Assembly (NCBI GenBank): GCA_949299535.1
Contig: CASGAQ010000009.1
Location: 20,007 to 84,006, forward strand
Direction: 5' to 3'
From: an uncultured Eubacteriales bacterium
GTDB lineage: Bacteria; Bacillota; Clostridia; Oscillospirales; CAG-272
DNA: 64,000 nucleotides
Part shown: piece by piece, positions 1 through 9,906 of the stretch
How the letters are laid out: every line of letters begins with the position of its first letter
How positions within the stretch are numbered: the first letter of the stretch is position 1
Position numbers and translations under genes: made by a program
The notes under the pieces: model-generated
What the model was told of the DNA's origin: nothing
What the model saw: the letters and a program-made list of their open reading frames with translations, nothing else
Databases searched by the model: none

Positions 1-266
1 TCGCTTTGGCCGGGCCGACCGTATAAACGCGGGGCGTTGCTTCGGATAGGGTTTACATGGCACCCTCAGTTACCTGAGAGTCGGTGAGCTCTTACCTCGC
101 CTTTCCATCCTTACCGTCAAAAAGACGGCGGTCTATTTCTGTTGCACTTTCCCGGAAGTCACCTTCGGCGGACGTTATCCGTTATCCTTGCCCTGTGAAG
201 CCCGGACTTTCCTCATGGTAATACCTTTCGGCAACATACCACGCGATTGTTCCGCCCGGTCAACGT
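1..266 (-). ncRNA. rnpB: RNase P RNA, 5' part (cut by window edge)
   Basis: Catalytic RNA of ribonuclease P, which trims the 5' leader of tRNA precursors. Read on the minus strand, the segment around 176-215 gives the universally conserved 5' core (GAGGAAAGTCCGGGCT followed by CACAGGGCAAGGATAA), and 60-115 gives the GGTAAGAGCTCACCG block typical of bacterial type A RNase P RNA. The 5' end lies near 262-268, judged from where the conserved pairing region begins. The 3' part, including the strand that closes P4, lies outside the window to the left. A protein gene ends 18-20 bp upstream of it. Confidence 0.95.
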
Positions 267-285
267 TATTTAACTTAACTGTAAT

Positions 286-1182
286 TCAATCCTCTTTCTT
301 ATATGAGGATTCCGTAATATCAGACGTAACTCCTTTCGGAAGTTCGTCCGAATAATCATAAAGTTCGGTTCTTCTGTCCGTTCGGTAAACTATTATCTGA
401 TCGGAAAAAGACTCTGTCTTATCCTCATCTCCCTCATAGTAGGAATCAAGATAAAGATATTTCACCGCTTCTTCGGTGTATTCAGACGCAAAACTTCCTT
501 TGTATATATAGTCGGAGTTGCCGACGTCAGGCGAAGGAAAATATTTTTCGGGAGTTTCTTTCTCCACCGAGAAAAGGTCTATTCCGGAAAACGCTATGCG
601 TATATAAGTATATCTGCCTTTTGTAAAGGTTATATACTTGCTTTCCTTATAAACTCTGCCTTTGTCGTCGCGCAGTGTAAATACAAACGGCATGTCCGAA
701 AAATCATCGGCAACGACAGCATCCTCCGTTGTAAAAGCTTCCCCCAAAGTCTCACGTGCTTCTTCGGTAAGTTCCTCCGCCAGAGTATCGAGAGTACTCT
801 TGTTATAGCGGATTGTAAACTGCACTTCTTTCGTAGCGGGAATATAGCGCAGTTCGTATATTGAAAACTTGCCTTCCTTGTCGAAAACGTCTCCTACGTC
901 CTGTGAATATATCAAAAGGTCGCTGCCCTGCTCTTCGTATGCGGCATATGAGTCTGCCGTCCAGATAAGCTCTCCTGCTTTCTGCGGGTTTCTCGAGGAA
1001 AATATCCGCCAAAACAGTATCGCAAAAACGGATATGACGATAAAATATCCTGAAAACTTTACCGCACCTTTAAGAGCACGAAAGCTGAAAATCTTCCTTA
1101 TAAGCGGGCGGCGTTTAAATTCTTCTTCTTCAAGATATTCTCTGTAACTGCCGTAATCGTTGAAATCTTCAGCCATAAGCAT
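286..1182 (-). CDS. Hypothetical single-pass membrane protein
   Basis: Product of 298 residues that I do not recognise. An acidic cytoplasmic N-terminus (about 40 residues) is followed by one hydrophobic segment at about residues 45-61, then about 235 residues of mixed, beta-rich sequence that should lie outside the membrane. No catalytic motif is visible. The start is supported by AGGAGATA just upstream; a second in-frame ATG two codons later is equally possible. It ends about 20 bp before rnpB on the same strand, so the two may share a transcript. Confidence 0.7.
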   Translation of the reverse strand: MLMAEDFNDYGSYREYLEEEEFKRRPLIRKIFSFRALKGAVKFSGYFIVISVFAILFWRIFSSRNPQKAGELIWTADSYAAYEEQGSDLLIYSQDVGDVFDKEGKFSIYELRYIPATKEVQFTIRYNKSTLDTLAEELTEEARETLGEAFTTEDAVVADDFSDMPFVFTLRDDKGRVYKESKYITFTKGRYTYIRIAFSGIDLFSVEKETPEKYFPSPDVGNSDYIYKGSFASEYTEEAVKYLYLDSYYEGDEDKTESFSDQIIVYRTDRRTELYDYSDELPKGVTSDITESSYKKED

Positions 1183-1350
1183 TATCTCCTTTCATAATCT
1201 AAAATAAAAAATCAGTATAACTATTATAATATGTCACGCCGTGAAAATCAATATAAGTTTCTGTAAACTTTAGATAAAATTTTTAAATCGCTTGATTTTT
1301 TATTTGAATATGGTAAAATATAAAAACTAATTGAAATAAAGGAGTTCATT

Positions 1351-3714
1351 ATGCTTGACAAACATCTCATCGCAAAAACGCGTCCTTTGCCTGCCCCCGA
1401 AAATACAGTTATTTGGCGGGAATATCGCGTGACCGTGTTGTCAGACCGCCTTTTCAGAGTAGAAAAAGACGCTGACAAGATATTTTGCGACGAAGCAACG
1501 GAAGCAGTTTGGTTTCGAGATATGCCTGCTGTGGATTTTGACAAAGAAGAAAGTTCAGACTACCTTAAAATAAAAACAGATGCAGCCGAACTTGTGATAT
1601 GCACAGAATTTGAGCAAAGCCATGTTATATTTGGACGGAAAAAAATCGCTCTCGACAACAAGGAAAATCTGCTCGGCACCTACACTACTCTGGACCGCTG
1701 CGACGGCGAATACTTTGTGGAAAAAGACGGCAGCCGTCACAAAATACAGCTTGACATGGGCGTAATATCAAAAAACGGAGTTGCCGTTCTGGATTACACA
1801 GACTCCTCCGTTCTCACACAGGACGGCATGATACGGAAAGAAAGACGCGACGAGCTTGACATATACATATTTGCCTACGGCAGGGATTACCGTGAGGCAG
1901 TGCGCGCATTTTATATGATATGCGGAAACACGCCAAAGATACCGCGCTACGCTCTGGGCAACTGGTGGAGCAGATACCATGAATACACAGATAAAGAATA
2001 CCTTTCCGTTCTGGAGAACATGGAAGATCATGATATTCCGATAACCGTCGCCACAATAGACATGGACTGGCACTGGAATACAAAAAACCTCAAAAACAAA
2101 AAAGGCTACAACTTCGACGGCAGAAGCGGCGATTATTACGGCGGCACCTCCGGATGGACGGGTTACAGCTGGAATACGGACCTGTTCCCAGATTATAAAT
2201 CTTTTCTCAAAAAGGTTCATGAACACGGCTGTGCCGTTACTCTTAATCTTCACCCTGCAACAGGCGTCCGCTTTTTTGAGGATATGTACAAAGAAATGGC
2301 AACCGCCATGGGCATAGATCCAAACACAGAACGCAAAGTAGATCTCGATTTTACTTCAGAAAAATTTATAAACGCATACTTCCGCATACTCCATAAACCA
2401 TACGAGCATGACGGTATAGATTTCTGGTGGATAGACTGGCAGCAAGGTACTCTCGGCGAAGAAGCCGGCATAAACATAATGTGGGTACTCAACCACTATC
2501 ACACTCTCGACAACGCAAAAGAGCATATGCCTCTCATTCTTTCAAGATATTCCGGTATCGGCGCTCACAGATATCCTCTCGGCTTTTCCGGCGATACGAT
2601 AGCCACATGGGACACGCTCAAATATCTGCCATATTTCACATCGACAGCCTCAAACATAGGCTTTACATGGTGGAGCCATGATATCGGCGGTCACGCCAAC
2701 GGCGAAAAAGATAATGAACTTTATCTCCGTTTCGTACAGTACGGTGTTTTCAGTCCAATAAACAGGCTCCATTCCATGGGTTACGAATACTGCACAAAAG
2801 AGCCATGGGCTTATAAAAACGGCTCGGGACTTATCGCGGAAGAATTCCTGCGCCTCAGACATCGGATGATACCTTACCTATATTCCGCAATGCTTGACAC
2901 ATACGACAAAGGCAAAGCGCTTACAGAACCGATGTACTACGAATATCCCAACGAAGAGGACGCATACAACTGTCCCGGGCAGTATATGTTCGGAAGAGAG
3001 CTTCTTGTTGCTCCCATAACGGAAAAAGGCGACGCAAAAGGCATGGCGAAAATAAAAGTATGGCTCCCTGAAGGAAAATGGACAGATATATTCACAGGAG
3101 ATTCATATTGCGGCGGCAGATGGACTGACATGGTCCGCTTTGAGGACACCATTCCCGTACTCGCCAAAGAAGGCGGATTTTTTCCTCTTGACGGGAGAAA
3201 ACATACAAACAGCATTGAAGAACCTGATTATCTGCGCGTCGCGGCATTCAACGGGAACGGAAAATATACACTGCGCGAAGACAACGCCGAAACTGTCTTC
3301 CGCGCGGAAAAAAGCGAAGGCAAGCAAATATTCCGCATAAAAGCCTCCGAAACCGCCGTTTCTCGAAAAATAACGCTTGAGATGAGAAACATCGCAAGCG
3401 GAGACGTTGGTGTATTTGCAAACGGCAAGAAAACTGCCGCAGACATAAAATACGGCGCATACCTTTCCGTAACTGTTGAAAACATTATTCCCGGAATCGA
3501 ATACACGTTTATTGCCGAATATACATACGATGTACGCGCTTACCGCAATGCACGCTGTCTTGAAGCGCTGACACATATAGAGATAGAAAACTCTCACAAA
3601 AAAGAGATTTGGGATATCTGTTGCTCCGAAGATGACAAAGAACTTCTAAACAAAATAATGACGGACAAAAATCTTACGGACAACGAAAAAATACGTCTTA
3701 CGGAAGCATGGTAA
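1351..3714 (+). CDS. Glycoside hydrolase family 31 (alpha-glucosidase / alpha-xylosidase type)
   Basis: Retaining alpha-glycosidase of 787 residues that probably releases terminal alpha-glucose or alpha-xylose from oligosaccharides. No signal peptide is seen, so it is probably cytoplasmic. An N-terminal beta-sandwich (to about 195) precedes the (beta/alpha)8 barrel. The family nucleophile motif appears as WWIDWQ (Asp362), and the acid/base is in the RYPLGFSGD segment (Asp415). C-terminal beta domains follow. The NWWSRYH and IDMDWHW stretches are typical GH31 subsite segments. It stands alone on the plus strand behind a TTGATT/TAAAAT-like promoter (about 1293-1320) and a GGAG ribosome site, and it ends at a strong terminator. 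Exact substrate cannot be read from sequence. Confidence 0.93.
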   Translation: MLDKHLIAKTRPLPAPENTVIWREYRVTVLSDRLFRVEKDADKIFCDEATEAVWFRDMPAVDFDKEESSDYLKIKTDAAELVICTEFEQSHVIFGRKKIALDNKENLLGTYTTLDRCDGEYFVEKDGSRHKIQLDMGVISKNGVAVLDYTDSSVLTQDGMIRKERRDELDIYIFAYGRDYREAVRAFYMICGNTPKIPRYALGNWWSRYHEYTDKEYLSVLENMEDHDIPITVATIDMDWHWNTKNLKNKKGYNFDGRSGDYYGGTSGWTGYSWNTDLFPDYKSFLKKVHEHGCAVTLNLHPATGVRFFEDMYKEMATAMGIDPNTERKVDLDFTSEKFINAYFRILHKPYEHDGIDFWWIDWQQGTLGEEAGINIMWVLNHYHTLDNAKEHMPLILSRYSGIGAHRYPLGFSGDTIATWDTLKYLPYFTSTASNIGFTWWSHDIGGHANGEKDNELYLRFVQYGVFSPINRLHSMGYEYCTKEPWAYKNGSGLIAEEFLRLRHRMIPYLYSAMLDTYDKGKALTEPMYYEYPNEEDAYNCPGQYMFGRELLVAPITEKGDAKGMAKIKVWLPEGKWTDIFTGDSYCGGRWTDMVRFEDTIPVLAKEGGFFPLDGRKHTNSIEEPDYLRVAAFNGNGKYTLREDNAETVFRAEKSEGKQIFRIKASETAVSRKITLEMRNIASGDVGVFANGKKTAADIKYGAYLSVTVENIIPGIEYTFIAEYTYDVRAYRNARCLEALTHIEIENSHKKEIWDICCSEDDKELLNKIMTDKNLTDNEKIRLTEAW

Positions 3715-3724
3715 ACCAAAAGCA

Positions 3725-3752
3725 AAAAAGACTGCAAAAGCAGTCTTTTTTT
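3725..3752 (+). terminator. Rho-independent terminator after GH31
   Basis: Perfect stem AAAAAGACTGC / GCAGTCTTTTT with an AAAA loop and a T-run, 11 bp after the GH31 stop codon. Confidence 0.9.
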
Positions 3753-3827
3753 ATTGCCTGTTTATTGCCTGAATGTTAGAAAAACAAAACCGAAAACAAA
3801 ATTTACGATTATGTATGAAATCAAAAC

Positions 3828-5549
3828 TCAGATGTCATATTTTGCGAGTTCGGCTTTTACAATATTTGCAATTTCTTCCGCGGCGTTTTCAATAGAAAAA
3901 TCCGTCTTCAAGCTCTTGTCGCGCATGGAAACTTCCACAACGCCTTTTGCACACGTCTTGGGGCTGACAACAACACGGACAGGAATACCGAAAAGATCAG
4001 CGTCCGCAAACATCGCTCCGGGACGAATATCTCTGTCATCATAAAGCACTTCGATACCTTTTTCCGCAAGCTCGTCATACAAATTCCCCGCCACAGCGGT
4101 TACCGTTTCGTCATCACAGCGCAGATTGCAAATCTCTACCTGCCACGGAGCGATAGACATGGGCCAGATAGGTCCGTAATCGTCATGGCTTTCCTGGCAA
4201 ATGGAAGCGGCAAGTCTGCCGACTCCAATACCATAGCAACCCATTATAGGATGTCTTGCAACGCCGTCTGCGTCGAGATATGTCATATCCATGGATTCGG
4301 TATATTTAGTGCCGAGCTGGAATATATTGCCTACTTCAATGCCGCGGCTGATATCTATTACGGGCTTTCCGCATACGGGGCATACAGCGCCTGCATATAT
4401 CTTAGCCACGTCTACATAATCAATATTTCCGCAATCGCGTTCAATGTTGAGTCCCGTGCAATGGAAATCCGCTTCATTAGCGCCGCAAACAAGGTTGTTT
4501 ATGCCTTTGAGCGAGGAATCAAAAACGACTTTCACCTCTTTGGGCAAGCCGACAGGACCTATAAATCCTTCGACTATTCCGCTTTCGAGCGTTATCATGC
4601 CGGGGTGTATCTCTTCTTTGAGATAGTTGCGAAGCTTTGTTTCGTTTACTTCAAGGTCGCCTCTTATAAATACGATAACATATTCATCGGAACTGTTTTT
4701 CTGATAAACGACAGCTTTGCAGAGAGTCTTATCGCTGACGGAAAGATACTTTGCAACGTCTTCTATCGTCTTTGCGCCGGGAGTGCTGACCTTCGTCATG
4801 GGAGCTATCTCTCCCGCTTCGTTGTTTACGACACATTCAGCGGCTTCCATATTGGCTTTGTATCCGCAATCAGGGCAGATAGCGAGCGTATCCTCGCCTA
4901 TCTCGGTAAGGAGCATGAACTCATGGGATATCTTACCACCCATCATACCGGAGTCGGATTTTACTGCGATAACATTTTTTGCGCCCGCGCGAGCAAATAT
5001 TCTCTCGTATGCCTTATAGCAGCGGTCGTAATATTGTTCAAGGTCCTCCTGAGAGGTGTGGAAAGAATACGCGTCCTTCATGGTGAACTCGCGGACGCGG
5101 ATAAGACCACCGCGGCAACGAGGCTCATCGCGGAACTTCGTCTGTATCTGATATATCATAAACGGGAAATCGGCATATGACTTCGCTGTGTCGCGTGCAA
5201 GGTGAACGGCTGCTTCTTCGTGAGTCATACCGAGGACCATATTGTTGCCGCTTCTGTCTTTGAAGCGAGCCATCTCGCTTCCGATACTTGTATATCTGCC
5301 TGATTCCTCCCAAATGGAGGCGGGCATTACAACGGGCATGAGCACTTCCTGACCGTCTATCTTATCCATTTCTTCGCGTATGATATTTTCTATCTTTCTT
5401 GTTATGCGCTTTGCGGGCATAAAGAGAGAATAGCTGCCATTGCTCAAATATTTCATGTATCCGCCGCGCATCATAAGTGCGTGGCTGGCTATGGAACAAT
5501 CTTTCGGAGCTTCTTTAAAACGTTCTCCGAGCAGTTTGCTGACCTTCAT
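3828..5549 (-). CDS. proS: Prolyl-tRNA synthetase
   Basis: Class II aminoacyl-tRNA synthetase that charges tRNA-Pro; 573 residues, the usual length of the bacterial type. Motif 2 is seen near residue 140 (TKFRDEPRCRGGLIRVREF), followed by the large editing insertion (about 225-400) that clears misacylated Ala-tRNA-Pro. Motif 3 is the GCYGIGVGRL segment. The C-terminal 110 residues form the anticodon-binding domain. It follows rpsT on the same strand after a terminator. A tRNA-Pro gene is present at 40388 in the same window. Confidence 0.97.
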   Translation of the reverse strand: MKVSKLLGERFKEAPKDCSIASHALMMRGGYMKYLSNGSYSLFMPAKRITRKIENIIREEMDKIDGQEVLMPVVMPASIWEESGRYTSIGSEMARFKDRSGNNMVLGMTHEEAAVHLARDTAKSYADFPFMIYQIQTKFRDEPRCRGGLIRVREFTMKDAYSFHTSQEDLEQYYDRCYKAYERIFARAGAKNVIAVKSDSGMMGGKISHEFMLLTEIGEDTLAICPDCGYKANMEAAECVVNNEAGEIAPMTKVSTPGAKTIEDVAKYLSVSDKTLCKAVVYQKNSSDEYVIVFIRGDLEVNETKLRNYLKEEIHPGMITLESGIVEGFIGPVGLPKEVKVVFDSSLKGINNLVCGANEADFHCTGLNIERDCGNIDYVDVAKIYAGAVCPVCGKPVIDISRGIEVGNIFQLGTKYTESMDMTYLDADGVARHPIMGCYGIGVGRLAASICQESHDDYGPIWPMSIAPWQVEICNLRCDDETVTAVAGNLYDELAEKGIEVLYDDRDIRPGAMFADADLFGIPVRVVVSPKTCAKGVVEVSMRDKSLKTDFSIENAAEEIANIVKAELAKYDI

Positions 5550-5691
5550 TTTTAAAATCTCCTGATATTTAATTAAAATTCGTTAAAATATATGTATATT
5601 ATAATAAATGATATCATCATTTTAGGAATATGTCAACCCGATTTTCCCTTGCAATGAGAGAGAAATCGAGATAATTTCTTTTTTGCAACAA

Positions 5692-5722
5692 AAAAAAGCA
5701 TTCGGTGAGAAGAATGCTTTTC
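5692..5722 (-). terminator. Terminator between rpsT and proS
   Basis: Stem AAAAGCATTC / GAATGCTTTT flanked by A/T-runs on both sides, just downstream of rpsT on the minus strand. It could work in both directions. Confidence 0.85.
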
Positions 5723-5742
5723 TTTTTCTTGTCATGCTGTAA

Positions 5743-6009
5743 TTACGCTTTTGCTTTGTTGAGCATTTTTGTAAATCTGCTCTTTTTTCTTGCGGCATTG
5801 TTCTTATGGATAATACCGTGAGAAACAGCCTGATCGATCTTTTTAACAGCGGCTGTGTATGTTGCTTCGGCAGCTTCCATATTGCCGGACGCAACAGCAG
5901 CTTCATACTTCTTCATAGAAGTTTTAAGAGCCGATTTGAGAGCTTTGTTCTTAGCGGCTTTTGTTTCGTTAACTTTAACGCGCTTCTTTGCGGATTTGAT
6001 ATTCGGCAT
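5743..6009 (-). CDS. rpsT: 30S ribosomal protein S20
   Basis: Small basic protein that binds 16S rRNA in the body of the 30S subunit; 88 residues from the MPNIKSAKKR start, which is the family's signature N-terminus. An in-frame TTG three codons earlier sits only 2 nt from the AAGGAGG ribosome site, so the ATG at 6009 is chosen. The C-terminal half is the usual Lys/Ala-rich helix (IIHKNNAARKKSR). It has its own promoter and terminator. Confidence 0.96.
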   Translation of the reverse strand: MPNIKSAKKRVKVNETKAAKNKALKSALKTSMKKYEAAVASGNMEAAEATYTAAVKKIDQAVSHGIIHKNNAARKKSRFTKMLNKAKA

Positions 6010-6100
6010 GTCAGTCAATACCTCCTTATTTTACACGACAGAAACGAGCTTTGCGGTGAGAGGTCCGCGCCGACAGGCTTCTGATCACAATTTCTTTAGT

Positions 6101-6129
6101 ATCATAACACTTTTCGATGAAAATTGCAA
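6101..6129 (-). promoter_or_regulatory. rpsT promoter (sigma-A type)
   Basis: On the minus strand TTGCAA (6124-6129) and TATGAT (6101-6106) are separated by 17 bp. The transcript would have a leader of about 85 nt before S20, room for autoregulation, though no structure was established. Confidence 0.7.
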
Positions 6130-6142
6130 TAGTTTTCTGAAA

Positions 6143-6820
6143 TTATTTTAAATTTTTCGGATTATTTTTTCCTATCTTGGATTCCGTGCCGTTGAGCAGG
6201 CGCGAAATATTTTTTCTGTGAAGAAAAATGATAAAAATCCCCATCATTATACAGAATACAGTCTTTATCGCCGTCGGCAGGAAATACACATTCAGTTTGT
6301 AGTTGAGCAACGGAAAAAGGATCGCCGCGATGATAGAGCCGAGAGAAACATATTTTGTAAATCCAACTATTATCACAAAAATTGCAATACAGATAAGACA
6401 GACGATGGGATTGAGCACAAGCATGGAAGCCGCGGCGACAACAACGCCTTTTCCGCCCTTGAATTTGAAAAATATGGGAAAAGCGTGACCTACCATGCAG
6501 AAAAATGCGGCCACATAAGCAAATTCGTCTCCGGGCATAAGGAAAAGTCCGATACAAACGGACAAGACCGCTTTAAGAGCGTCTCCCAGAAAAGTAAGTG
6601 CTGCCGCTTTTTTTCCGTGTGTACGGAGCATATTTGTCGCTCCGGCGTTACCGCTTCCGTGCGTGCGTATATCGTCGTGATACCCCGTTTTCGAGATCAT
6701 GACGGCAAAATTCAGACTTCCCAAAAGATAAGGAACGATAATGCAGACCAAAATCCCCATGACGTAAAGAGCAATGGAGGAGTCAGCCTTTATGATACCT
6801 GTTGCAAGAAACTCTTTCAT
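6143..6820 (-). CDS. plsY: Glycerol-3-phosphate acyltransferase PlsY
   Basis: Polytopic membrane enzyme that moves an acyl group from acyl-phosphate to glycerol-3-phosphate, the first step of phospholipid synthesis in Firmicutes. It uses the acyl-phosphate made by PlsX, which is also encoded here (23204-24241). 225 residues with about five membrane segments. The glycine-rich loop GSGNAGATNMLRTHG (about 56-70) and the cytoplasmic GHAFPIFFKFKGGKG motif are the two conserved catalytic loops. It lies 14 bp after der, an arrangement common in Firmicutes. Confidence 0.95.
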   Translation of the reverse strand: MKEFLATGIIKADSSIALYVMGILVCIIVPYLLGSLNFAVMISKTGYHDDIRTHGSGNAGATNMLRTHGKKAAALTFLGDALKAVLSVCIGLFLMPGDEFAYVAAFFCMVGHAFPIFFKFKGGKGVVVAAASMLVLNPIVCLICIAIFVIIVGFTKYVSLGSIIAAILFPLLNYKLNVYFLPTAIKTVFCIMMGIFIIFLHRKNISRLLNGTESKIGKNNPKNLK

Positions 6821-6834
6821 AATGCTTATTCCTT

Positions 6835-8166
6835 TCAGACGTTTTCGTCGCCTTTTTGTCGAATTATAAATCGTATGGGCGTGCCGGTAAAGCCGAAGGC
6901 TTCACGCAGTTTGTTTTCCAGATATCGCTGATAAGAGAAATGGAAAAGCTCTGCGTCGTTTACGAAAAACACGAATGTAGGCGGCTTTATCGCCGATTGA
7001 GTCATATAATATATCTTCAATCTCTTGCCGCGGTCTGTGGGCGGCTGTACGCGCGTTTGCGCGTCTGAAAGCACGTCGTTGAGCATACCCGTGGTGATTC
7101 GTTTTGCGTTCTCATTTGCAACGGCTACGACCGTTTCAAAAATCTTGCCGAGTCGCTGTCCTGTTTTTGCGGAAACAAAAACTATAGGCGCATACGGCAT
7201 AAACGCAAGAGCCTCGCGTATATCGTCCGTGAATTTTTTAACGGTGGAATTGTCTTTTTCAACGATATCCCATTTATTTACTACTATCACGGAAGCCTTG
7301 CCCGCTTCGTGAGCAATACCGGCTATCTTTTCGTCCTGCTCGGTAATACCCTCGCTGCCGTCTATCATTATAAGGCAGACGTCGGCGCGTTCTACCGCTT
7401 CGTGAGCGCGTATAACGCTGTATTTTTCTATTTTATCGATGACCTTGCTTTTTCTTCTCATACCGGCGGTATCGATAAGCGTAAAGGAGCCGTATTCATT
7501 TTCCAAGTGATTGTCTACGGCGTCTCTTGTAGTTCCGGCGATGTCGGAAACTATCATTCTGTCCTCGCCGAGGAATTTATTTACAATAGAGCTTTTTCCG
7601 GCGTTCGGTTTGCCGATGACCGCTATCTTAATGCTCCCGTCGTCCTCTTCCTCTTGCTCGTCTTTTGCGGGAGAGAGTTCGATTATCTTATCGAGTATAT
7701 CGCCCGTACCCGTACCGTGTACGGAGGAAACGGCAATCGGATCGTCAAGTCCGAGTTCGTAAAATTCATAGAATTCCATCGGCAGCTCGCCTATGGAATC
7801 TATTTTGTTCACAGCGAGGATTATCGGCTTTTTGCTTCTTTTCAGCATATGCGCTATCTCTCTGTCGTCTGCCGTAACGCCCGCGTTGATATCGCAAAGG
7901 AAAACTATAACGTCGGCGGTCTCAATAGCAATCTCTGCCTGAAGTTTCATTTTTTCAAGCAGGACATTGTCGGTCTTAGGCTCTATACCGCCCGTATCAA
8001 TAAGGACAATGGGCTTGCCGTTCCATTCGGTCTCATAGTAAACGCGATCGCGTGTAACGCCCGGGACATTGTCTACAATCGAAACTCTGGAGCCGGCTAT
8101 TTTGTTGAACAAGGTGCTTTTTCCCACGTTCGGTCGCCCCACTATCGCAGCAACAGTCTTTGCCAT
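6835..8166 (-). CDS. der: Ribosome biogenesis GTPase Der (EngA)
   Basis: Tandem-GTPase assembly factor for the 50S subunit; 443 residues. Two P-loops are visible (GRPNVGKSTLFN near residue 10 and GKPNAGKSSIVN near 188), each with DTAG/DTGG switch II and NKxD motifs, followed by the C-terminal KH-like domain. Translated in the same operon as plsY. Confidence 0.97.
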   Translation of the reverse strand: MAKTVAAIVGRPNVGKSTLFNKIAGSRVSIVDNVPGVTRDRVYYETEWNGKPIVLIDTGGIEPKTDNVLLEKMKLQAEIAIETADVIVFLCDINAGVTADDREIAHMLKRSKKPIILAVNKIDSIGELPMEFYEFYELGLDDPIAVSSVHGTGTGDILDKIIELSPAKDEQEEEDDGSIKIAVIGKPNAGKSSIVNKFLGEDRMIVSDIAGTTRDAVDNHLENEYGSFTLIDTAGMRRKSKVIDKIEKYSVIRAHEAVERADVCLIMIDGSEGITEQDEKIAGIAHEAGKASVIVVNKWDIVEKDNSTVKKFTDDIREALAFMPYAPIVFVSAKTGQRLGKIFETVVAVANENAKRITTGMLNDVLSDAQTRVQPPTDRGKRLKIYYMTQSAIKPPTFVFFVNDAELFHFSYQRYLENKLREAFGFTGTPIRFIIRQKGDENV

Positions 8167-8305
8167 TATTATTCATTCCTTTCCCGCGCTTTTTACAGAA
8201 AGCACGTCTGATTATCTCAATCCCGTATCAAAAACGGGTATCGCTTCTGTTGTCTTATTTGAGTCATTCTTGCCGCACGATAGTATTTCCGGCAAAAAAG
8301 ACGTC

Positions 8306-9607
8306 TTATTTTTCTCCGATGACCTTCTCAAGAAACTCATAGCCGTCGTTTGCACAAAGCGTGATATTTACGCCAAGCTCCTTCTCAAGCTCGTCCTTGC
8401 TCTTTCCGCAAAGGAAAAGGTCGCCGCCGTGGCGAAGCATACACGAAGGCAATAACAGCTCGCCGTAAAGCTCCTTTCCCGCAAGCTGTGCAGAAAGGTC
8501 TTTTCCGGTGACAAGACCGGCGACGGTAACGCTGTTTCCGAAAAAGTCATTAACTATTTCGTATACATTTATTTTGATGTTGGGAAATTTTGCGCTTATT
8601 TTTCCGGCACATTCGCATATAAACCCATAAGCCGCGCTTCCTGTTGCGATTGAAACTTCGCGACGGCGTTCATCGCCCTCCTCGTCCGCAAGGGCGGAGT
8701 CAAGTTCGTCTTTCATCGAAGCTATCATGCCGACGCCGTTCTCTATCTGCATATATCCCTCATAATAATCGCCGTCCGGCAGAGGAAGTCCCGCCTCAAG
8801 GTAAAGCTCATCTCCGCAGTAAACTATGGAAGAACCGAGAGCTTTTTTGCAGGCGGCGGCAAAAGCTTCCACCTGAGCGACGACAGCGGCGCTCTCCTCT
8901 TTTGAAAAAGGAGAGAGCGGATAAAGTCCGTCACGGTATTTCGTAAGGCCTGCCGGAACGACGGAAACGCTCGTCACATGAGGATAGAGGCACGCAAGGT
9001 CATGCATAGTCTTTTCCAAATGTTCGCCGTCGTTGACGCCGCGGCAGAGGACTATCTGCGCGTTTATTTCGATACCTGCATCTGCAAGCTGTTTGATATA
9101 ATCAAGAACCTCCCCGGAACGCGGATTCTTGAGCATTTTTACGCGAAGCTCGGGGTCAGTCGTATGGACGGAGATATTGATAGGCGACATACGCATTTTT
9201 ATAATGCGGTCTATGTCCTCTTTCGTCATATTCGTAAGCGTAATATAGTTGCCCTGCAAAAACGAAAGCCGGCTGTCATCATCTTTAAAATAGAGCGTAT
9301 CGCGCATACCCCTTGGGAGCTGATCTATAAAGCAAAATATACACTTATTTCGGCAGGAATGTTTGCGGTCCATAAGGAACGTTTCAAATTCCAAACCGAG
9401 GTCGTCATACTCGCCCTTTTTTATAACAAAAACCTTTTCCTCGCCGTTTCTGCGGACAACAACGGAGAGTTTTTTTTCGCAAATATAATATCTGTAATCA
9501 AGAACGTCTTTTATCTCGTTGCCGTTTATCGAGATTATCTCGTCGCCGGGTAAAAGCTTTGCCTTTTCGGCATGGGAAAAACGTTCAACACTCTTTATGC
9601 CAACCAT
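8306..9607 (-). CDS. DUF512 radical-SAM/PDZ protein (conserved Der neighbour)
   Basis: 433 residues. An N-terminal PDZ-like domain (about 1-65) is followed by a radical-SAM core with the CRNKCIFC cluster motif (about residues 86-93) and the C-terminal DUF512 region. The family is found almost throughout Clostridia, typically just upstream of der as it is here, but its reaction is unknown. The PDZ plus iron-sulfur core suggests it modifies a peptide or tRNA-related substrate. It is separated from der by 139 bp. Confidence 0.88.
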   Translation of the reverse strand: MVGIKSVERFSHAEKAKLLPGDEIISINGNEIKDVLDYRYYICEKKLSVVVRRNGEEKVFVIKKGEYDDLGLEFETFLMDRKHSCRNKCIFCFIDQLPRGMRDTLYFKDDDSRLSFLQGNYITLTNMTKEDIDRIIKMRMSPINISVHTTDPELRVKMLKNPRSGEVLDYIKQLADAGIEINAQIVLCRGVNDGEHLEKTMHDLACLYPHVTSVSVVPAGLTKYRDGLYPLSPFSKEESAAVVAQVEAFAAACKKALGSSIVYCGDELYLEAGLPLPDGDYYEGYMQIENGVGMIASMKDELDSALADEEGDERRREVSIATGSAAYGFICECAGKISAKFPNIKINVYEIVNDFFGNSVTVAGLVTGKDLSAQLAGKELYGELLLPSCMLRHGGDLFLCGKSKDELEKELGVNITLCANDGYEFLEKVIGEK

Positions 9608-9687
9608 AAATACCCTCTAAATGAATTGTAGGCATGCCCGAGAGCCGAGCATACCTACTCCGTTTGTTTTTAGCCGTTTTCGCTCGA

Positions 9688-9870
9688 TCAAGCGTCCTGC
9701 TTAACGATTTCCTTGCCGTCGTATGTGCCGCAATTCTTGCATACTCTGTGCGAAAGGTTGTATTCACCGCATTTAGGGCACTTTGTCATGCCGGGAAGAT
9801 CCAGCTTCCAAACATTGGAACGTCTTTTGTCTCTTCTTGCTTTAGAGACTTTCTTCTTCGGTACTGCCAT
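9688..9870 (-). CDS. rpmF: 50S ribosomal protein L32
   Basis: 60 residues starting [18 protein letters not shown], the L32 signature. It carries the four-cysteine zinc-binding form (CPKC and CKNC). It lies directly after the YceD-like gene, the usual rpmF partner. A 13-15 bp hairpin (about 9629-9659) follows before the DUF512 gene but lacks a T-run. Confidence 0.96.
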   Translation of the reverse strand: MAVPKKKVSKARRDKRRSNVWKLDLPGMTKCPKCGEYNLSHRVCKNCGTYDGKEIVKQDA

Positions 9871-9906
9871 TGTTATCTAACCTCCTTGAATAAGTAAAAC
9901 TTTCAA

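Noticed and set aside
4185..5180. 331-residue plus-strand reading frame
   Set aside because: Antisense shadow of proS; composition (Tyr/Phe/Cys-rich) and lack of ribosome site are typical of a shadow.
9629..9659. Rho-independent terminator after rpmF
   Set aside because: Good inverted repeat but no T-run on the minus strand; left as an unassigned hairpin.
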